Shown piece by piece: positions 33,865-49,105 of a stretch of DNA of 53,575 bases. Position numbers and translations under genes: made by a program. The DNA is taken from the NCBI GenBank assembly GCA_947490345.1, contig CANLGL010000031.1, positions 1 through 53,575 on the forward strand. Reading direction: 5' to 3'. Each line of letters opens with the position of its first letter. Within the stretch, counting starts at the first letter, position 1. The DNA comes from Deltaproteobacteria bacterium (GTDB lineage: Bacteria > Myxococcota_A > UBA796 > SXON01). The notes under the pieces were generated by a model. The model saw only the letters and a program-made list of their open reading frames with translations. It searched no databases and had not been told where the DNA came from.

Positions 33865-34935
33865 ATGCCCGACGCCACCCTTCCCGAGCAGGCCAACGCC
33901 CTTCACGACCGCTACCGCCGCGCTTTTGCCGGGCGCGCGCGGGTCAGCCGCGACCTTGCCGCCCTCGACGGGCTGATCGCCGACACCGAAGCCCTGCTGC
34001 CCGCCCTCGCGCAGTCGACCAGCCTCAAGGGCGAGGTCGGTGAGCGGCTGGCCACCTACCGGAAGGAGCGTGAAACCATCGCGACGATCCAGGCAGGCGG
34101 CGCGGATGCGCAGGTGGCCTGGCGCCACGTGGAGTGGACCGAGGCGAACTTGAACCGCTACCGCCGCGAGTTCGGTGGGCAGAATCGCAGCACCCGGGAC
34201 CTGGGGCTGCTTCAGGAGCTGGCCGCGGAAGAGGCCCGCGCCCTGGCCGCGGTCACGCCGCTGGCCAAGAAACTCGCTGAGGCCAACCTGAGCGCGCGCG
34301 TGGATGAGCTCCGCAAGAACGCCGCCCTGTACACCGAAGAGGTTGGCCGCATCCAGAAGGCCCGCGCCGAGCTGCGTCCCGCCGATCGGGTCGCGGCACT
34401 GGCAACGCTTGCAAACCGCCAGTTCGGGTTGTACCGGACGCACTTCGAGGGCAAGCCTCGGGCCTCCCGGCGGGCGGGCCTCCTGGAACGAATCCTCGCC
34501 AACCTCACGGTCATCCACCAGGAGATGGTCGCCACGCGCGACGCCGGCGTGACCGCGGCTGGGCACGCCGAGAACATCGGGAAAGTCGCGGCCCGCGTTC
34601 AGCACCACCGCGACGAGGTGGCGAAGATCAAGGAAGCCGTGCTGAACACGCCCAGCAGCAAGCTCGCACCGATGCTCGGCGACGACGCCAACGCCTGGAT
34701 CGCCCGATATCGCGCCGAATTCGCCGGAAAGCCGCGCCAGGGTCGCAACCTCGCGGCGCTCGCCGAAATCTGCGACGGCCTGCACGAGGTCGGCCGCACC
34801 ATGCGCGACGTGGGCGGCAACGATCCCGGCAACGAGAAAAACCTCGGCGTGGTGATGGAACATCTGAAGATCGCCGAGCGTGAGTACGGGGCGATCCGGA
34901 CGGCGAGCCGGGCGGCGAAGACGCCGGCTTCCTGA
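33865..34935 (+). CDS. Protein with four copies of an unfamiliar helical repeat
   Basis: A 356-residue, entirely soluble, highly charged helical protein without signal peptide. A motif of the form YRxxFxGxxRxxRxLxxL recurs at Tyr17, Tyr99, Tyr190 and Tyr282: YRRAFAGRARVSRDLAAL, YRREFGGQNRSTRDLGLL, YRTHFEGKPRASRRAGLL, YRAEFAGKPRQGRNLAAL. About 50-55 residues after each, a second helix motif like YRKERETIATIQ recurs in weaker form. The repeat period is 82-92 residues. I recognise no family. No clear ribosome binding site precedes ATG 33865. It is convergent with the hybrid polyketide synthase and separated by a GC-rich hairpin. Confidence 0.7.
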   Translation: MPDATLPEQANALHDRYRRAFAGRARVSRDLAALDGLIADTEALLPALAQSTSLKGEVGERLATYRKERETIATIQAGGADAQVAWRHVEWTEANLNRYRREFGGQNRSTRDLGLLQELAAEEARALAAVTPLAKKLAEANLSARVDELRKNAALYTEEVGRIQKARAELRPADRVAALATLANRQFGLYRTHFEGKPRASRRAGLLERILANLTVIHQEMVATRDAGVTAAGHAENIGKVAARVQHHRDEVAKIKEAVLNTPSSKLAPMLGDDANAWIARYRAEFAGKPRQGRNLAALAEICDGLHEVGRTMRDVGGNDPGNEKNLGVVMEHLKIAEREYGAIRTASRAAKTPAS

Positions 34936-34962
34936 GCGACGTCACGGACTGATCTGCACCGG

Positions 34963-34986
34963 CGGCGGGCGCCCGGCGCCCCGCCG
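34963..34986. terminator. GC-rich hairpin between convergent genes, possible bidirectional terminator
   Basis: CGGCGGG at 34963-34969 pairs with CCCGCCG at 34980-34986, and inner bases can extend the stem. It lies exactly between the stops of the repeat protein and the synthase. No T-run follows, so termination is only suggested by position. Confidence 0.4.
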
Positions 34987-41034
<6,048 letters not shown>

Positions 41035-41039
41035 CGGCT

Positions 41040-41282
41040 TCAGCCCTTCTTCGTCTTGTCAACCAGATTGGCGAGGTCGCCGAAGGTCTGGATGCGGATC
41101 ATCACCTCGTCCGAAAACTGGGTGTCCAGCTTCTCCTCGAGGTATCCAACCATTTCCATGGTCGCGACCGAGTCCATGCCGAGCTCACGGATTTCCGTGG
41201 TCAGGGTGACCTTGTGCAGCTTGGAGGTCTTTGACGGGTCGACGGCCGAGATCGCGGCCTTGATGAGTTCCAGGCTGTCCAT
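41040..41282 (-). CDS. Stand-alone acyl carrier protein
   Basis: An 80-residue carrier protein; ELGMDSVATMEMVGYLEEKL contains the phosphopantetheine Ser38, and the C-terminal helix (FSDEVMIRIQTFGDLANLV) is typical. It sits between the fatty acyl-AMP ligase (7-bp gap) and the hybrid synthase (5-bp gap). GAGG lies five bases before ATG 41282. The obvious role is to receive the fatty acyl group from the ligase and hand it to the ketosynthase. It needs a phosphopantetheinyl transferase, none of which is visible here. Confidence 0.92.
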   Translation of the reverse strand: MDSLELIKAAISAVDPSKTSKLHKVTLTTEIRELGMDSVATMEMVGYLEEKLDTQFSDEVMIRIQTFGDLANLVDKTKKG

Positions 41283-41289
41283 GAGTTCC

Positions 41290-43032
41290 TCAGGTTTCGG
41301 GAGTACGGGAAAAGAGCTTGCCGGCGGTGTGCGCGGCGCGCCCCCATAGCGAGCGGGCCATATGCCGCGCCACGGTCAGCCCCTGGCCAGAGGTGCCGAG
41401 GGTGCGGTCCCCCTGCTGGCCCAGGTGCTCGGTGAGGTACTGCTCCCGCGTCTTGCGGCGCTGCAATTTGCCCGAGCTGGTCTTCGGGAGCTGCCCGGCG
41501 CCCAGGAGCACCACGTCGCTGACCTTCAGCGACAGTGCTTCGGCGACGGCGGCGACGATGCGCTCGGCAGTGTCGGCCGGCGGGTCGGGGCGTGTCTCCG
41601 CGATGACCACCAGGACCTCGCTGTCTTCCCCCGGAACCGAGAAGGCGACGACGTTTCCGCGACGCACCCCCTCGACCTCGGCCACCGCCCACTCGATGCT
41701 GGTGGGATGGTGGTTGCGGCCGTTGAGGATGATCAGGTCCTTGGACCGGCCGCTGATGTAGATGTCCCCGCCGTGGAGGAAGCCGAGATCGCCGGTCTTG
41801 AGCCAGCCGTCGGCCCGGAAACAAGCCGCGGTGGCCTCGGGATTCTTCCAGTAGCCGGCGGTGACCGACGGACCGCGGAAGACCAGCTCGCCCTCGATGT
41901 CTTCGCCGAGCAGGTTGTCGTCGGCGTCCATGACGCCGATCTCGTGCGCCGAGAAGGGACGCCCACAACTGACAAATCCGTCCGTGACCAAGAGCGCCGT
42001 GCCCTTCGGGTGAAAGGTCATCGCCAGCGTGGCCTCGGCCATCCCGTACGCTGGCATCAGCGTGCCCGGGCGCAGGCCGGCCTTCTGCATGACCGTCTCG
42101 AAGTGCGCCATTGTACCCGCGTGGATGGGCTCCGCGCCGCAGCCGAGTACGCGGATGTTGCTGAGGTCCCACTTTGCAAGTTCGACATCGGTGGCCTTGC
42201 GGCTGGCCAACGCGTACGCGAAGTTGGGCCCGAAGCTGTGATGCGCCTTCATGTCGCTCATCACCTGCATCCAGATGTTGGGGCGCTTCACGAAAAGCAG
42301 GGTGGGAATGAACACCGCTTGCGCCGCGACCGTCATCGGCGTCACGACAAAGCCGATGAGACCCATGTCGTGGTACAGCGGCAACCAACTGACCGCGATG
42401 TCGTCCCAAGGAACCAGGCCCATCCCCTCGGTGGCGGTGACCCAAGCGTTGGCGATCAGGTTCCCGTGGGTGACGATGACCCCCTTGGGCGTCGAGGTGC
42501 TGCCCGAGGTGTACTGGAGGAAGCACACATCCTCCGGAGACACCGCGGGCAGCTCGCCAGAAGCGGCGGGCTTCTGGTCCAGTTTTTCGATCGTCAGCAG
42601 GTCCTTGAGGCTCTTGACCTTGGGCACGACCTGCCACAGCACCGACTGAAGCTGCGCGTCGGTGAGCAGGAGCGAGGCTTCGGCGTTCTGCAGGATGCCC
42701 AGCGCGCCTTCGGCCCAGGAATCGAGCTTGCCGAACGACAGCGGCGGGTACATCGGGACCGGGACAAGTCCGGCGAACAAGCAGGCGTAGAACGAGATGA
42801 CGAAGTCTTGCGGCTGGGCGAGGACCATCCCCACCCGGTCGCCCGGACGCAGGCCGCACCCGATGAGCTTGCGCGCGCGCGCCTCGGCCGCTTCGTTGAT
42901 CTGCCGGAAGGTGCACGCTGTAGGCTTGGCAGCGTTGTCGTAGAAGGTGTACCCGACCTTGTCGACGTTTCCGAGCCGCCGAAGCGCATCGACGATGGTG
43001 GCGGGACGGCGGGAGACGTCGGGGAGGGACAT
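41290..43032 (-). CDS. Fatty acyl-AMP ligase (FAAL)
   Basis: A 580-residue adenylate-forming enzyme. The phosphate loop YTSGSTSTPKG lies at residues 174-184; SWLPLYHDMGLIG and PTLLFVKRPNIW are typical of the FAAL group, which passes acyl-adenylates to carrier proteins rather than to CoA. Later motifs are AYGMAEATLAMTF, WLKTGDLGFLHGGDIYISGRSKD and the C-terminal PKTSSGKLQRRKTREQYL with the catalytic Lys. ATG 43032 is preferred over the GTG two codons earlier because GAGG stands five bases before it. First gene of a three-gene operon with the carrier protein and hybrid synthase; it should provide the fatty acyl starter. Confidence 0.93.
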   Translation of the reverse strand: MSLPDVSRRPATIVDALRRLGNVDKVGYTFYDNAAKPTACTFRQINEAAEARARKLIGCGLRPGDRVGMVLAQPQDFVISFYACLFAGLVPVPMYPPLSFGKLDSWAEGALGILQNAEASLLLTDAQLQSVLWQVVPKVKSLKDLLTIEKLDQKPAASGELPAVSPEDVCFLQYTSGSTSTPKGVIVTHGNLIANAWVTATEGMGLVPWDDIAVSWLPLYHDMGLIGFVVTPMTVAAQAVFIPTLLFVKRPNIWMQVMSDMKAHHSFGPNFAYALASRKATDVELAKWDLSNIRVLGCGAEPIHAGTMAHFETVMQKAGLRPGTLMPAYGMAEATLAMTFHPKGTALLVTDGFVSCGRPFSAHEIGVMDADDNLLGEDIEGELVFRGPSVTAGYWKNPEATAACFRADGWLKTGDLGFLHGGDIYISGRSKDLIILNGRNHHPTSIEWAVAEVEGVRRGNVVAFSVPGEDSEVLVVIAETRPDPPADTAERIVAAVAEALSLKVSDVVLLGAGQLPKTSSGKLQRRKTREQYLTEHLGQQGDRTLGTSGQGLTVARHMARSLWGRAAHTAGKLFSRTPET

Positions 43033-43134
43033 TCGCACCTCGGCGTGCAGGGGGGCGCGCCTCTACCACGGCGGCCGCGCGCGTCCAAGTGCCCGCCACC
43101 ACTATTTTTTCGGTCGTGCCAGTCAGAATTGGGG

Positions 43135-43148
43135 ACCGACCGGTCGGT
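43135..43148. promoter_or_regulatory. Perfect 14-bp palindrome, candidate repressor operator
   Basis: ACCGACCGGTCGGT lies 103 bp upstream of the ligase start and 86 bp before the divergent lipoprotein start. GC-rich palindromes of this form are often operators of TetR-family repressors. No such regulator gene is present in the window, so it would be encoded elsewhere. Confidence 0.5.
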
Positions 43149-43233
43149 TGTTTTTGTGGGCCGATGAGAGATGGCTGAGAGATGTGGCGCGGAGCAGGCG
43201 AGGGTAGGGGGCAGCTCCCCCCCGAGCATCTCC

Positions 43234-44499
<1,266 letters not shown>

Positions 44500-44731
44500 G
44501 GGGGTGGAGTTTCGGATGGGTCGAAGCGGGAATGGCCAGTCGGTGCCGCCGGAGCGACCTACGCCCGCGGCGCTTGCGCGCCTGGACGCCTCGCGGGAGC
44601 CGGCGCGTGCCCACGGGCGCCCGGATATGTGGCTTCGTACGCGAGCTGTACGGGCCTACATCGACGGCGGGCGCGAGGTGGTTTTCGCCCCAAGGAGCCG
44701 GCAAACGTCGCAACCGCCGACATAACTCGAT

Positions 44732-45151
44732 GGGTGAGGCCTCTGTGCCTATGCACATGGCTCAGCCGAGCCAAAAAATGGCTGCTTGGCAGCGCATCGT
44801 GGGGGTGGAGGTTCCAGATGCTCACCCGGCCCCCCTCGACGTTGTCCGCTTGCTTGATGGTGGCGTGTGTCACGACATGAGAGTGAGGGCTGGCGCGACG
44901 GACGAACGCCATCAATCGCGGAGCGATCGCCGCGGCGCCCACGGCGGCGGCTACTTTTTCGGCGGGCGCGGTCGCCGGTGCGGACAAAGGTCGGTGGGTG
45001 CTCGCGCACCCCCTCGACGTTGTCCGCTTTCTCGATGGTGGTGGATGTCGCGACAACGATTGTCAGCGTCGAGCACGACTTCCAAACCAGCGTTCCCACC
45101 TCGGCCGGCTCTTCCGCCTGAGCGATGTGCATAGGCACAGAGGCCTCACCC
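44732..45151. mobile_element. 420-bp element with 34-bp terminal inverted repeats (MITE-like)
   Basis: The ends 44732-44765 and 45118-45151 are inverted repeats matching at 33 of 34 positions (outer end GGGTGAGGCCTCTGTGCC). Inside are two direct copies, at about 44831 and 45009, of a 32-bp string beginning CCCCTCGACGTTGTCCGCT with three differences. No credible transposase gene fits. No clear target duplication is seen. A non-autonomous element moved by a transposase elsewhere is the simplest reading. The right end touches a truncated gene. Confidence 0.6.
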
Positions 45152-45520
45152 TACCCGTTGTGTCCGCAATAATATTAGGGGTGGACGACGCGCGGCGTCG
45201 CCGCCGACGCGGCGACACTGGCGCGCATCCTCGGTCGCCGCGAACACGCCGCCGCCAGCCAGCGAGGCGCCCAGGAAGATGTCGTTGTCCGTCAGCAGGT
45301 CCGCGAGGCCGTCCCCGTCGACGTCGGCGTGGGGGACGGGCTCATCGTCCACCTTGAGGATCCAAAATGGCTCGCCGAGCGGAGAGACCCCGGTGTCAGC
45401 GCCCTCGCTGGTGTCGCGGGCCGCGCTGTCCCCGGTGTGGGGGACGGCCTCTGGCCCCGGCACGGCCGGGTAGCTGGCGAGGATTGCGAACAGTCCCGAG
45501 AGGGCGCGCGGGGGCCTCAA
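45146..45520 (-). pseudogene. Truncated FG-GAP-type secreted protein
   Basis: A 124-residue frame from TTG 45520, overlapping the upstream stop by 4 nt. A signal-like start (ALSGLFAILASYPAV) and Asp/Thr linker are followed by one FG-GAP unit (HADVDGDGLADLLTDNDIFLGASLAGGG) nearly identical to a unit of the preceding gene. The similarity then stops and a short Arg-rich tail runs into the right end of the 420-bp inverted-repeat element. The rest of the repeats are missing, so the gene was probably cut by that element or by a deletion beside it. Confidence 0.65.
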
Positions 45521-46689
45521 GGCAACAGCCGCGCGCCGTCGATGAACTGGAGGGAGTAGCCATCGGAGAAGACCAGCTCCGGCGTGTCGTCGCCGAGGAT
45601 GTCGACGCCGGGCAGGAACCCCGGGGCGCCACGCATCCAGAAACGATTGGACTCGGCCTCGGCCAACAGGCTGCCCGAGAGTGTGCCGCTCGGGTAGGTG
45701 GCGGCGTAGTTGCCGTCGTCGTCATGAATGTCGACCACATGCCAACTGACGACAAGCTCGTCGCGCCCGTCGTCGTCGAGGTCGGGGACGCTGCCCAGCG
45801 CGTGGACATAGACGTCGGCTCGGTAGGCCAGGGATACGAAGCCGTCGGCTGCGGTGAGGGTGCCACGATGGGCGGCCGATACGACCACAGCGGGCGATTG
45901 GTACGGTTCGTACCCACCGGGCACGCCCAGATCGGCCCGGCCATCGCCGTCCAGGTCGCCCACGAAAGCGACTGCGGTGATGTAGTCGCGCTCGTCGAAC
46001 TCGAAAAGGATGTCTGCGTCGGCGGCGACAACCACGCCGCCGCCGGCGAGGGAGGCGCCGAGGAAGATTTCCTCATCCAGCAGCAGGTCCGCGAGGCCGT
46101 CCCCATCGACGTCCGCGTGGGCAAGGTCGCTCTTGATCGCGGTGCCGTATCCGTCGAGGGTCCAAAGTGGGTCGCCGGGCGGGGTCACCCCGTCGAGGGA
46201 ACTTGGAGGGTAGCCCGAGAGGTAGTCGCTGTTGTCGGCGAAGAACACATCTTGCTCGCCGTCCCCTTGCACGTCAGGAAGCACCCCCTGCAAGCTCTCC
46301 CATACGTTGAGGAGTCGCCAGGCGGCGGCGTCGCTTCGGAACTCCCCGCCCGCCAGCACCGTTGCGCCCGAATACACATAGTTCGCTGAGCCGGTGAACT
46401 CAGGCACCCCGTCGCCATCGAGGTCGTCCACGAACGTATCCACGCCGGTCTGGAACCAGGTCGCGAGCGCGTCCCGACATGCGGTGGCCTCAAAGGGCAA
46501 TGCCGAGGCCAGATGCAGGTAGCTGCCGCCGGTGGACTCCCAATCCCTGCTGACGACATCCTGCTTTCCGTCCCCGTCGATGTCCCGAAAGCTCTGGCTG
46601 CTCCCGTAGTCGCCACAGCCGATGTAGGTGAGGTCCGCCGTGCCCTCCCAGAATACACAGAAGAACTGGGAAAAGCCTCGTCGGGTCAT
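45517..46689 (-). CDS. FG-GAP/VCBS repeat protein
   Basis: A 390-residue protein of about six FG-GAP-like units with calcium-type Asp turns (DIDGDGKQDVV, DLDGDGVPEF, DVQGDGEQDVFF, DVDGDGLADLL, DLDGDGRADLGVPGG, DLDDDGRDELVVS), as in integrin-like beta-propeller surface proteins. ATG 46689 has GGAGG six bases upstream. The N-terminus (MTRRGFSQFFCVFW) is not a convincing signal peptide, so the 5' end may have been lost or the export route is unusual. A GA dinucleotide run lies 24 bp upstream of the start. Its stop is coupled to the truncated paralogue. Confidence 0.75.
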   Translation of the reverse strand: MTRRGFSQFFCVFWEGTADLTYIGCGDYGSSQSFRDIDGDGKQDVVSRDWESTGGSYLHLASALPFEATACRDALATWFQTGVDTFVDDLDGDGVPEFTGSANYVYSGATVLAGGEFRSDAAAWRLLNVWESLQGVLPDVQGDGEQDVFFADNSDYLSGYPPSSLDGVTPPGDPLWTLDGYGTAIKSDLAHADVDGDGLADLLLDEEIFLGASLAGGGVVVAADADILFEFDERDYITAVAFVGDLDGDGRADLGVPGGYEPYQSPAVVVSAAHRGTLTAADGFVSLAYRADVYVHALGSVPDLDDDGRDELVVSWHVVDIHDDDGNYAATYPSGTLSGSLLAEAESNRFWMRGAPGFLPGVDILGDDTPELVFSDGYSLQFIDGARLLP

Positions 46690-46712
46690 CGGAACCTCCG
46701 AATGTTCGCGTA

Positions 46713-46735
46713 CTCTCTCTCTCTCTCTCTCTCTC
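46713..46735. repeat. 23-bp CT/GA dinucleotide microsatellite
   Basis: An uninterrupted CT run (GA on the minus strand) located 24-46 bases upstream of the FG-GAP gene start, in its presumed leader or promoter spacer. Such tracts change length by slipped-strand mispairing. Confidence 0.85.
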
Positions 46736-46881
46736 CACCAACTTGACAAATTCTTTGCATATCGATGGCGGTCACCGGTCCTTCCTCGGTGCCCCCCGCC
46801 GGAGGCGGAGCGCCCAACCCGGGGGCGTTACGGGGCCCGAAGTGGGCCAGGCGCGCCCCCGTCCCAAGCTCAGGCCTTTTT

Positions 46882-47295
46882 ATGCCCACCGACTTTCCCG
46901 GCATCCACATCCGCGTGCCCAGCTCGCACATCGACATGTTCGGCCACTGCAATCACACCCACTACCTGGAGTACATGGAGTGGGCGCGCTTCGCCTGGGC
47001 AGCGCACAGCGGCATTCCCATCCCGGTGATGGTGGAAAACGGCGTCGGTCCGGCGATTTTACGCGCGGAGGTGCGCTATCGGCGGGAGTGTCGGTACGAC
47101 GACGAGCTGCATGTCTCCGTAGAGCCCGTGTCGGCACGGCGCGGGATCGGGCGGTTGCGACAGGTGATCACGCGGCCGCGCGATGGCGAGGTGGTCTGTG
47201 ACGGCGAGCTGACCTTCGTCATGTTGGACCTGGTTCAGCGGAAGGCGACCACGCTGCCTCCGGAGTTCCTGGCGCAGCTCCCCGACCGTCCGTGA
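46882..47295 (+). CDS. Hot-dog acyl-CoA thioesterase (4HBT family)
   Basis: A 137-residue single hot-dog domain. SSHIDMFGHCNHTHYLEYMEWARFAW matches, in parts, the 4HBT pattern D-x-x-G-H-x-N-x-x-x-Y with the catalytic Asp, and RRECRYDDELHVSVEP is the usual central strand. It hydrolyses acyl-CoA or acyl-carrier thioesters in the cytoplasm. It heads a plus-strand run that contains the type III polyketide synthase, where it could release the aromatic product from CoA. ATG 46882 has only a weak binding site. Its stop overlaps the next start (GTGA). Confidence 0.87.
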   Translation: MPTDFPGIHIRVPSSHIDMFGHCNHTHYLEYMEWARFAWAAHSGIPIPVMVENGVGPAILRAEVRYRRECRYDDELHVSVEPVSARRGIGRLRQVITRPRDGEVVCDGELTFVMLDLVQRKATTLPPEFLAQLPDRP

Positions 47296-48029
47296 TCGCG
47301 GTGCTTTGGGCGGTGTCGTTGTCGTGGGCCGACGCGCCTGACAGCGACCTGCTTTTGGACAACGCCCGGCGGGGCGTCAACCAGCCACCGGGGTGCTGGA
47401 TGATGGCGGGCGTGGCACAAGACAAGTGGAACGCAGGTATCTTTGGGAAGGGCGAGCGAACCTGGGCGCTCACCGGCGTGCTTCAGGACGGCGTTTGGAC
47501 CGAGTGGACGCAGGCGGTCACTACCGGCAAACCCGCTGACAAGGACCAGGACCGGCGCTCGCTCTTCGGACGCAGCGACAAGCCCGACGATCCTTCGGCG
47601 GAGCGAGTGAATGTGTTGGACATGCTCCAGGACGATGTCGCGGTCGAGTACGTAGAGCCGGACGGTGCGGGGTGGAAGCTGGTGCGGTCGCTCAAGGGCG
47701 GCGATCAGGCGCTCAACACGCTGGAGCTGCGCTACGACGCGGCGTTGAGGCCGACCGCCTGGGCAATCCACATTGTTGACGCGGTCCGCATCAAGACGCC
47801 GAAGGGGACCAAAGCGCGCATCGTGAGCATGGATGCTCGGCTGACCGCGACGGCGGCGGGTGCGCCGCTCACGGAGTCGATGGTCGGCACCTTTGCGAAG
47901 TGGCCATTCAGCGTGGATGTCGATGTGCGGACGGTGTGGACGGGAGTGGGGTGCGCAGGGACGCAGTCGTACCCCCCGACACCGCCCCCACCCTTTGCCG
48001 CCAGCGGGACCCCACCCGCGATAGACTGA
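47292..48029 (+). CDS. Secreted protein of unknown function in the DpgA-type operon
   Basis: A 245-residue protein from GTG 47292, inside the thioesterase stop. Signal segment IAVLWAVSLSWADA, then a mixed beta domain with NQPPGCWMMAGVAQDKWNA near the start and a Cys near the end (TGVGCAGTQSY). The tail is Pro-rich (PPTPPPPF). No family recognised. Position between thioesterase and type III synthase suggests a linked role, although a secreted protein in such an operon is unexpected. Confidence 0.6.
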   Translation: MIAVLWAVSLSWADAPDSDLLLDNARRGVNQPPGCWMMAGVAQDKWNAGIFGKGERTWALTGVLQDGVWTEWTQAVTTGKPADKDQDRRSLFGRSDKPDDPSAERVNVLDMLQDDVAVEYVEPDGAGWKLVRSLKGGDQALNTLELRYDAALRPTAWAIHIVDAVRIKTPKGTKARIVSMDARLTATAAGAPLTESMVGTFAKWPFSVDVDVRTVWTGVGCAGTQSYPPTPPPPFAASGTPPAID

Positions 48030-48035
48030 AGCCCT

Positions 48036-49097
48036 ATGCTGGACCTGCGCCCGCGCATCCTCTGTGTCGGCACGGCCAATCCGCCGGATCGCTACTCCCA
48101 GAAAGAGCTGCTGGACCGCTACCAGGTCACCGATCCGAAGTTGGTGTCGCTGTTCTGTAGCTCGCATATTCAGTCGCGACACCTATACCTGCCGCCGGGC
48201 CGACCCGAGGGGGGGCCCGAGCCGGAAACCCAGGGTGATTTGCTGCGGAAGCACCGCAAGGGCGCACTGGAAGTGGCTCCCCAGGCCGTGGAGCGCTGCC
48301 TGTCGCAGGTGGGTCTCGGGGTCCGGGACATCGACTACCTGTGCTGCATCACGTCGACAGGATGGTTGACGCCAGGGCTCACTGCCATCCTGATGAAACA
48401 TCTCGGGTTTCGCGAGGACTGCTCGCGCATGGACATGGTCGGCATGGGCTGCAACGCGGGGCTCAACGGTCTGAATCCGGTCTCGAGCTGGGCCATGGCG
48501 AACCCGGGCCGCAACGCGCTGATGCTGTGCGTGGAGATCTGCTCCGCCGCGTATGTCTTTGATGGCAGCATGCGCACCGCCATCGTGAACTCGCTCTTCG
48601 GCGACGGCGTGGCGGCGGTGCTCGTGCGGGCGTCAGAGAAGGACGAACGCAGCTTCGCACCCAAGATCCTTGGTTTTGACAGCCACATCATCAGCTCGGC
48701 GCTGGACGCCATGCGCTTCGACTGGGACGAGGAGCACGGAAAGTACAGCTTCTTCCTGGACCGCGACATCCCCTACGTGGTGGGCGCCAACGCCGAGAAA
48801 CCGGTGGGACGGCTGTTGGCGAAGTTCGGGCTGCGCAAGCGACACATCGCCCACTGGATCGTGCATTCCGGCGGAAAGAAGGTGGTGGACGCCATCAAGT
48901 ACAATGTCGGGCTCACCGACTTCGACGTTCGACACACTCATTCTGTATTGCGCGACTACGGGAATCTGAGCTCCGGCTCGTTCCTGTTCTCCCTCTCGCG
49001 CCTCATCGCCGAAGGACGCGTGCGTCGCGGCGACTACGGCATTCTCATGACCATGGGGCCCGGCTCGACCATCGAGACGGCCCTCATCCGTTGGTAG
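48036..49097 (+). CDS. dpgA: Type III polyketide synthase, DpgA-like
   Basis: A 353-residue chalcone-synthase-fold enzyme. VGTANPPDRYSQKELLDRY opens the protein; the catalytic triad is Cys139 (MVGMGCNAGLNGL), His277 (WIVHSGGKKVVDAIK) and Asn310 (VLRDYGNLSSGSFLFSL). The HSGGKKV and GNLSSGS forms are those of DpgA, which joins malonyl-CoA units to 3,5-dihydroxyphenylacetyl-CoA in glycopeptide antibiotic producers. A crotonase gene follows eight bases downstream, as DpgB/DpgD do in those clusters. The dioxygenase DpgC is not present. Product identity is therefore an inference: a resorcinol-type acetic acid thioester. Confidence 0.87.
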   Translation: MLDLRPRILCVGTANPPDRYSQKELLDRYQVTDPKLVSLFCSSHIQSRHLYLPPGRPEGGPEPETQGDLLRKHRKGALEVAPQAVERCLSQVGLGVRDIDYLCCITSTGWLTPGLTAILMKHLGFREDCSRMDMVGMGCNAGLNGLNPVSSWAMANPGRNALMLCVEICSAAYVFDGSMRTAIVNSLFGDGVAAVLVRASEKDERSFAPKILGFDSHIISSALDAMRFDWDEEHGKYSFFLDRDIPYVVGANAEKPVGRLLAKFGLRKRHIAHWIVHSGGKKVVDAIKYNVGLTDFDVRHTHSVLRDYGNLSSGSFLFSLSRLIAEGRVRRGDYGILMTMGPGSTIETALIRW

Positions 49098-49105
49098 GAG
49101 TCTCC

